Part shown: positions 59,631 to 64,000 of the stretch, piece by piece
Position numbering within the stretch: position 1 is the first letter of the stretch
How the letters are laid out: each line of letters begins with the position of its first letter
Program-made: the position numbers and the translations under genes
Notes under the pieces: model-generated
The model's input: the letters and a program-made list of their open reading frames with translations, nothing else
The model's database searches: none
What the model was told of the DNA's origin: nothing
DNA from: Comamonas avium
GTDB lineage: Bacteria; Pseudomonadota; Gammaproteobacteria; Burkholderiales; Burkholderiaceae_C
Assembly: GCF_014836675.1 (NCBI RefSeq)
Contig: NZ_JACSQK010000005.1
Coordinates: 391,422-455,421 of the forward strand
Direction of reading: 5' to 3'
Length of the DNA: 64,000 nt

Positions 59631-60553
59631 CAGGCAACAGCCACGGCTTGCAGCATGGCTCGCGCTTGCTCAATGGTGCCGCGCCCTGAGCGTGCGACGG
59701 CATGCAGGCGGTGGGCCATGGTGGGGACAAACATGGCCTGCACGTCATCGGGAGAAACGTAGTTGCGTGCATGCATCAACGCATTCGCCTTGGCTGCGCG
59801 CAGCAAGGCAATCCCGGCACGAGGAGAGAGCCCTTGCACAAACCATTGGCCATTGCGTGTGGCTTCCAGCAGGTCCTGAACGTAGTGCAGCAGTGGGTCC
59901 GCCGCATGTACCTGCAGTACGGCCAGCTGCAAGTGCGCCAGCTCTTGCGCACTCAGTTGCGCGGCTAAATGATCTGCCTGTGAGCGGTGGCCGTGGTGGG
60001 CCAGAAGTTGCAGCTCCGCAGCACGGTCAGGGTAGCCTAGGCTGATGCGCATCAAGAACCGGTCGAGCTGGCTTTCAGGCAGCGGGTAAGTGCCGAGCTG
60101 CTCCTGTGGGTTTTGTGTGGCAATCACAAAAAAAGGCGTGGGAAGCGGGTGAGTTTTCCCCTCCACAGAGACTTGTTTTTCCTCCATGGATTCCAGTAGC
60201 GCGCTCTGGGTTTTAGGGCTGGCCCGGTTGATTTCATCAGCCAGCAAGACTTGCGTGAAAACGGGACCCGGGTGAAACACAAAGCCTTCGCTGGCCCGGT
60301 CATACACCGAAACACCTGTCAAATCACTGGGCATCAAGTCAGAGGTGAACTGCACGCGTGCAAATTGCAGGCCAAAGCTGTGCGCCAGCGCGTGCGCCAA
60401 TGTGGTTTTACCGACACCGGGAACGTCTTCAATCAGCAAGTGCCCGCCTGCCAAAAGGCAAGCAACGCAGTCTTGTACTTGCTGCTTTTTGCCAACGACC
60501 ACCGTGTTAAGCTGATCCAAAAGAGACTGGATTTTGTGCAAAGTCATTGGCAA
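59630..60553 (-). CDS. MoxR family AAA+ ATPase
   Basis: A 307-aa AAA+ ATPase. The Walker A is in LIEDVPGVGKTTLAHALA, Walker B is LLADEINRASPKTQSALLES, and the sensor-type FFVIATQNPQEQLGTYPLPE is present. MoxR proteins act as chaperone-like remodelling factors, often with vWA-domain partners such as the DUF58 protein encoded next. It heads the moxR-DUF58-tgpA-mltB group and is divergent from the deacetylase-like gene. The start may be six bases downstream of the one given. Confidence 0.92.
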   Translation of the reverse strand: MPMTLHKIQSLLDQLNTVVVGKKQQVQDCVACLLAGGHLLIEDVPGVGKTTLAHALAHSFGLQFARVQFTSDLMPSDLTGVSVYDRASEGFVFHPGPVFTQVLLADEINRASPKTQSALLESMEEKQVSVEGKTHPLPTPFFVIATQNPQEQLGTYPLPESQLDRFLMRISLGYPDRAAELQLLAHHGHRSQADHLAAQLSAQELAHLQLAVLQVHAADPLLHYVQDLLEATRNGQWFVQGLSPRAGIALLRAAKANALMHARNYVSPDDVQAMFVPTMAHRLHAVARSGRGTIEQARAMLQAVAVA

Positions 60554-60591
60554 AAGTTATCCTAAAACAAAGATGACAGGGGACAAGCAAA

Positions 60592-61545
60592 GTGGGCAAG
60601 ACAGGCTATTTCTCTCACCGTTCATGCCGTCAACATGACATGGGACCCGGGCACCCAGAGTGCCCGCAACGCTTAGATGCTATTGAAGACCGCTTGCTGA
60701 TGACAGGGGTTTTAGATGGCTTGGAGCGCATTGACGCACCTCAAGCCGCCTTGAGTGATGTTGAGCTAGCCCATGATCGCATGCATGTGGCGGCGCTGCG
60801 TGGTCTGACAGACCGTTTGCTCGAAGAGCAGGCTGCCGGTGGGCCACAGTACATGCAGCTGGATACGGATACCTCCATCAATGCGCATACTTTCACTGCG
60901 GCATTGCATGCCGCAGGTGCCGCCGTTGCAGCGACCGATGCCGTCATTGATGGTGAACTCGAAAATGCGTTTTGTGCCATCCGTCCGCCTGGGCACCATG
61001 CCACCCGAGACAAGGCCATGGGCTTTTGCTTTTTTAACAATGTGGCGATTGCCGCCTTGCACGCACTGCAGCGGCGCAACCTCAAGCGCGTAGCGATCGT
61101 TGACTTTGATGTGCACCACGGCAACGGCACGGAAGACATCCTGGCGGGCGACAACCGTGTGCTAATGGTGAGTTTTTTTCAGCACCCGTTCTATCCGTTC
61201 AGTGGCGACAAAGAGCCCGCATCCAACATGCTCAACATTCCGGTGTCGGCCTATACCAAGGGCATGGATATCCGCGAGTTGGTGGAGATGGTGTGGATTC
61301 CTCGTCTGGAAGCCTTCAAGCCCGAAATGATCTTTGTCAGTGCCGGGTTTGACGCCCATCGTGACGACGATATGGGGCAACTTAATCTGACTGAAAACGA
61401 CTACATCTGGCTGACAGAGCGGATCAAGGATGTGGCCCGCCGCTTTAGCAAAGGGCGCATCGTTTCGTGTCTGGAAGGTGGTTACATGATGGGGCCGCTG
61501 TCGCGCAGCGTTGAAGCCCATTTACGCGTGCTGGCAGATGTTTAG
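60592..61545 (+). CDS. Histone-deacetylase-family amidohydrolase
   Basis: A 317-aa zinc amidohydrolase of the HDAC/AcuC/acetylpolyamine amidohydrolase superfamily. It shows GPGHPECPQRLDAI, RPPGHHATRDKAMGFCFFNN with the catalytic His pair, VDFDVHHGNGTEDI with zinc ligands and FVSAGFDAHRDDDMGQL with the last zinc Asp. The bacterial substrates are acetyl-lysine proteins or acetylpolyamines, and cannot be told here. The start is GTG. Twenty-one bases downstream an enoyl-CoA hydratase begins, so they are probably co-transcribed. Confidence 0.9.
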   Translation: MGKTGYFSHRSCRQHDMGPGHPECPQRLDAIEDRLLMTGVLDGLERIDAPQAALSDVELAHDRMHVAALRGLTDRLLEEQAAGGPQYMQLDTDTSINAHTFTAALHAAGAAVAATDAVIDGELENAFCAIRPPGHHATRDKAMGFCFFNNVAIAALHALQRRNLKRVAIVDFDVHHGNGTEDILAGDNRVLMVSFFQHPFYPFSGDKEPASNMLNIPVSAYTKGMDIRELVEMVWIPRLEAFKPEMIFVSAGFDAHRDDDMGQLNLTENDYIWLTERIKDVARRFSKGRIVSCLEGGYMMGPLSRSVEAHLRVLADV

Positions 61546-61566
61546 ACAAACAAGGGGTACCCATTC

Positions 61567-62343
61567 ATGACCGAGTTGTTGCTGCAAACACAGGACGCCC
61601 GTGGCGTTGTGACACTGGTGCTCAATGATGCTGCCCGTTTCAATGCACTAGGCAGTGACATGCTGCAGGCGCTGCAAGAGGCGCTGGACAAGATTGCAAT
61701 GGACGACAGCGTGCGGGCTGTGGTGCTGGCTGCCAATGGAAAAGCTTTTTGTGCGGGGCACAACCTCAAGGACATGGCCGCACACCCGGACTTGAGCTAC
61801 TACCAGGAGCTTTTTACGCAGTGCTCACGCATGATGCTGAGCATTGCGCGTTTGCCTGTGCCGGTGATTGCACGGGTACACGGCATGGCCACGGCAGCAG
61901 GCTGCCAGTTGGTGGCGCAGTGTGATTTGGCGGTTGCCAGTAGCGAAGCCAGCTTTGCCACCAGTGGCATCAACTATGGTTTGTTTTGCGCAACACCCAG
62001 CGTACCTTTGGTGCGCAATGTGCCATTTAAACAGGCGATGGAAATGCTGCTGACCGGAGACTTCATTGATGCGCATACGGCACAGGCACAGGGGCTGGTG
62101 AACCGCGTGGTGACACCGCAAACCTTGGATGCCAGTATTGAACAGCTGGTGAGCTCGATTGTGCAAAAACCTGCAACGGCTGTGCGCATGGGCAAAGCGT
62201 TGCTGTATCGACAGCGTGAAATGGGTCTGGAGGCTGCTTACCTGCTGGCCGGAGAGTCGATGGCCTGCAACATGATGGACGCTGATGCACAGGAAGGCGC
62301 CCAGGCTTTCGCTCAGAAACGGCAGCCCCAGTGGCGTGGCTGA
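61567..62343 (+). CDS. Enoyl-CoA hydratase/isomerase family protein
   Basis: A 258-aa crotonase-fold enzyme. The oxyanion hole is formed by KAFCAGHNLKDMA and VHGMATAAGCQLVAQCDLAV. A Glu typical for hydratases is not obvious at the usual place (SGINYGLFC), so it may be an isomerase, thioesterase or hydratase of the ECHDC3-like subgroup. LLTGDFIDAHTAQAQGLVNR is a family signature. Located between the deacetylase-like gene and an MscS channel gene. Confidence 0.85.
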   Translation: MTELLLQTQDARGVVTLVLNDAARFNALGSDMLQALQEALDKIAMDDSVRAVVLAANGKAFCAGHNLKDMAAHPDLSYYQELFTQCSRMMLSIARLPVPVIARVHGMATAAGCQLVAQCDLAVASSEASFATSGINYGLFCATPSVPLVRNVPFKQAMEMLLTGDFIDAHTAQAQGLVNRVVTPQTLDASIEQLVSSIVQKPATAVRMGKALLYRQREMGLEAAYLLAGESMACNMMDADAQEGAQAFAQKRQPQWRG

Positions 62344-62420
62344 CTGCGGGGCGTCAGTAGTTTGCCATCTGCATGCTATGGAGAGGCGCATTGCCTGGAC
62401 CCGCGTTAATGTGAGTCGTT

Positions 62421-63737
62421 ATGGACATTTTTGACAAACTCATTCATGACTTTCGCAGCTCCAGTGCGTGGGTTGAGTTGCTCATCTTGCTGGTGTGCTT
62501 GCTCTTGGCATACACCGTGGTGCGTTGGTGGGGCCGCAACCTCAAGGAGCGAGAGCGGGTATCGCCCATCTGGTTTGGCAGCAAACCTCTGGATGGTGCG
62601 ATGCTGCCGATGCTGGCGCTATTTTTTACCTACGTCGCTGAACTGATAGCCGTTCAGTACATGCCGGTGTTCTGGCTGCGCTTGGCGGTATCGCTGCTGT
62701 TTTCGCTGACCATCATCCGGTTTGTTGCCCGCGTATTGAGTGCCAGCTTTCCGCAATCGACCACTATGCGCTTGATGGAGCGCGTGTTCTCCTGGGTGGT
62801 ATGGGGAGTGGCAGTCTTGCACAGCTTGGGTTTGTTGCCCGTGGTGCGCGAAGAGCTCGACTCCGTCAGCCTGACACTGGGCAAGTCACAAGTCAGCTTG
62901 CTCAATTTGGTCGAAGGTACTTTGTCTGCTGGTTTGATGATGGTGGTGGTGCTGTGGATTGCCAGCTTGTTTGAGCAGCACCTGATCAACCGGTGGGTCA
63001 GTGATCTGTCCATGCGCAAAGTGGGCGTCAACATCACGCGGGTGGTGCTGATCACGGTGGGCTTGCTGGTGTCTTTGTCTTGGGTAGGGGTTGACCTGAC
63101 TACTTTGTCTGTGATGGGCGGCGCTTTAGGTGTCGGCCTGGGCTTTGGCCTGCAAAAAATCGCATCCAATTACATCAGTGGTTTTCTGGTCTTGATTGAG
63201 CGCGCATTGCGTATTGGTGACAACGTGCGAGTGGATGGTTTTGAAGGACGTATTACCGACATCCGGACCCGCTTTACGGTGATTCGTGCATCCAATGGGC
63301 GCGAGTCAATTGTTCCTAATGAAACACTGATCACGCAAAGGGTGGAAAACCTCACGCAATCTGATCGTCAGTTCTCGCTGTCAACCACCGTGGTCGTTGG
63401 TATAGACAGTGATGTATCTCAGGTGACCAGCATTTTGCTGGACGCTGCCAAGCGGCAGCCTCGTGTTCTGGCAAAGCCTGCGCCTTCTGTTCAACTGGTC
63501 GACTTTGTTGAGCATGGACTGCAATTTACGCTGAGCTACTACATCAGTGACCCCCAGAACGGGCAGGGGAATCTTCGCTCCGATGTGAACCTCACGGTGC
63601 TGCAAGGCTTGCGAGAGGCAGGGGTTCATCTGCCTATGTCGCGGCAGGTGGTGCAATTTGTGGCACTTGATGAGAGTGCGACTGGCCACGCGGACAAGGG
63701 GCTGCATGAGGCTGAATCACCTAGGGAAAACCCATAG
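62421..63737 (+). CDS. MscS-family mechanosensitive channel
   Basis: A 438-aa channel with about five membrane helices in the first 240 residues and the pore helix region MGGALGVGLGFGLQKIASNY, followed by ISGFLVLIERALRIGDNVRV and the MscS beta-domain FEGRITDIRTRFTVIRASNG. The extra N-terminal helices place it in the larger MscS-like group (YnaI/MscM type) rather than the minimal MscS. It should release ions on osmotic downshock. The ATG is at 62421. Confidence 0.88.
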   Translation: MDIFDKLIHDFRSSSAWVELLILLVCLLLAYTVVRWWGRNLKERERVSPIWFGSKPLDGAMLPMLALFFTYVAELIAVQYMPVFWLRLAVSLLFSLTIIRFVARVLSASFPQSTTMRLMERVFSWVVWGVAVLHSLGLLPVVREELDSVSLTLGKSQVSLLNLVEGTLSAGLMMVVVLWIASLFEQHLINRWVSDLSMRKVGVNITRVVLITVGLLVSLSWVGVDLTTLSVMGGALGVGLGFGLQKIASNYISGFLVLIERALRIGDNVRVDGFEGRITDIRTRFTVIRASNGRESIVPNETLITQRVENLTQSDRQFSLSTTVVVGIDSDVSQVTSILLDAAKRQPRVLAKPAPSVQLVDFVEHGLQFTLSYYISDPQNGQGNLRSDVNLTVLQGLREAGVHLPMSRQVVQFVALDESATGHADKGLHEAESPRENP

Positions 63738-63924
63738 ACGATTGAAATTAATGCTCTGCGTTGCGTGATGCATGCATAAAATGGAACGATCGTTCTTTTC
63801 TGCGTGAATGTCTGCGCGGTGTCCCTAGGACAGCTTTGCTGCATCGCCGCATAGAATGTTTTCAGTTTACGTTCACGTCAATTCAAACAATCTGTAATCA
63901 CACTGATTCCCAAGGAGCAGCAGC

Positions 63925-64000
63925 ATGAAGGTATTGGTCCCAGTCAAGCGCGTGGTGGACTACAACGTCAAAGTCCGTGTGAAGTCTGACGGCACAGGCG
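63925..64000 (+). CDS. etfB: Electron transfer flavoprotein beta subunit (partial)
   Basis: The first 25 codons, [19 protein letters not shown] and onwards, match the N-terminus of EtfB, which carries electrons from acyl-CoA dehydrogenases such as the glutaryl-CoA dehydrogenase in this window to the quinone pool. The ATG at 63925 follows AAGGAG. The gene continues beyond the window. Its upstream gap of about 190 bases is the promoter region. Confidence 0.88.
   Translation, partial: MKVLVPVKRVVDYNVKVRVKSDGTG

Overview
The window comes from a betaproteobacterium of the order Burkholderiales, most likely a Comamonadaceae member close to Comamonas. This is inferred from gene order (hda-HAD-pcnB-folK; hemC-hemD-hemX-hemY opposite ppc; moxR-DUF58-tgpA-mltB), from a Bug/TTT-type solute-binding protein, and from recurring intergenic palindromes with TAGCTG/GCGCTT cores. 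Almost all of it is ordinary chromosomal housekeeping, with one accessory insertion.

Layout. 1-5.3 kb: purM (partial, minus), then hda, a HAD phosphatase, pcnB and folK (plus, overlapping), and a RidA-family gene (minus). 5.3-14.7 kb: the competence DNA-channel gene comEC, split in two by a 6,933-bp filamentous-phage (inovirus) prophage at 6226-13158. The prophage reads: HTH regulator (minus), unknown ORF, ssDNA-binding protein, small membrane protein, major coat, 57-aa membrane protein, pIII/TspB-like adsorption protein, pVI-like protein, Zot assembly ATPase, hairpin-rich intergenic region, HUH replication initiator, and a small serine recombinase whose stop codon lies on the junction. 14.7-19.6 kb: a Sel1-repeat secreted protein, a decayed copy of the comEC 3' end, a circularly permuted ATP-grasp protein, a decayed copy of the alpha-E 5' end, and the alpha-E gene. 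19.6-28.9 kb: bacterioferritin, ahpC, ahpF, a siderophore uptake group (esterase, TonB-dependent receptor, AraC regulator) and a Bug protein.

29-36.2 kb: class III CoA transferase and glutaryl-CoA dehydrogenase with a divergent LysR gene, lrgAB/cidAB-like genes, and a LexA-box-controlled umuC-umuD pair in reversed gene order. 36.4-46.9 kb: initiator tRNA-fMet and tRNA-Leu(CAA), cysM, NUDIX hydrolase, tusA, galU, valS, and the hemCDXY block. 46.9-64 kb: ppc, an Irr-like Fur-family regulator, a di-haem cytochrome c peroxidase, an acyl-CoA synthetase, a branched-chain amino acid binding protein, mltB, the tgpA-DUF58-moxR group, an HDAC-like deacetylase, enoyl-CoA hydratase, an MscS-type channel and the start of etfB.

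The most notable system is the comEC-disrupting inovirus. Removing 6226-13158 restores an uninterrupted comEC frame of 809 codons with the conserved SGLHIT motif rebuilt. The deduced attB and attP are both dyads centred on the same AC dinucleotide, as expected for serine recombination. This resembles, by inference only, the prophage-in-comK active lysogeny of Listeria, with a filamentous phage acting on the DNA uptake channel itself. Integration also appears to shorten the phage regulator by 23 residues because host DNA supplies most of its stop codon.
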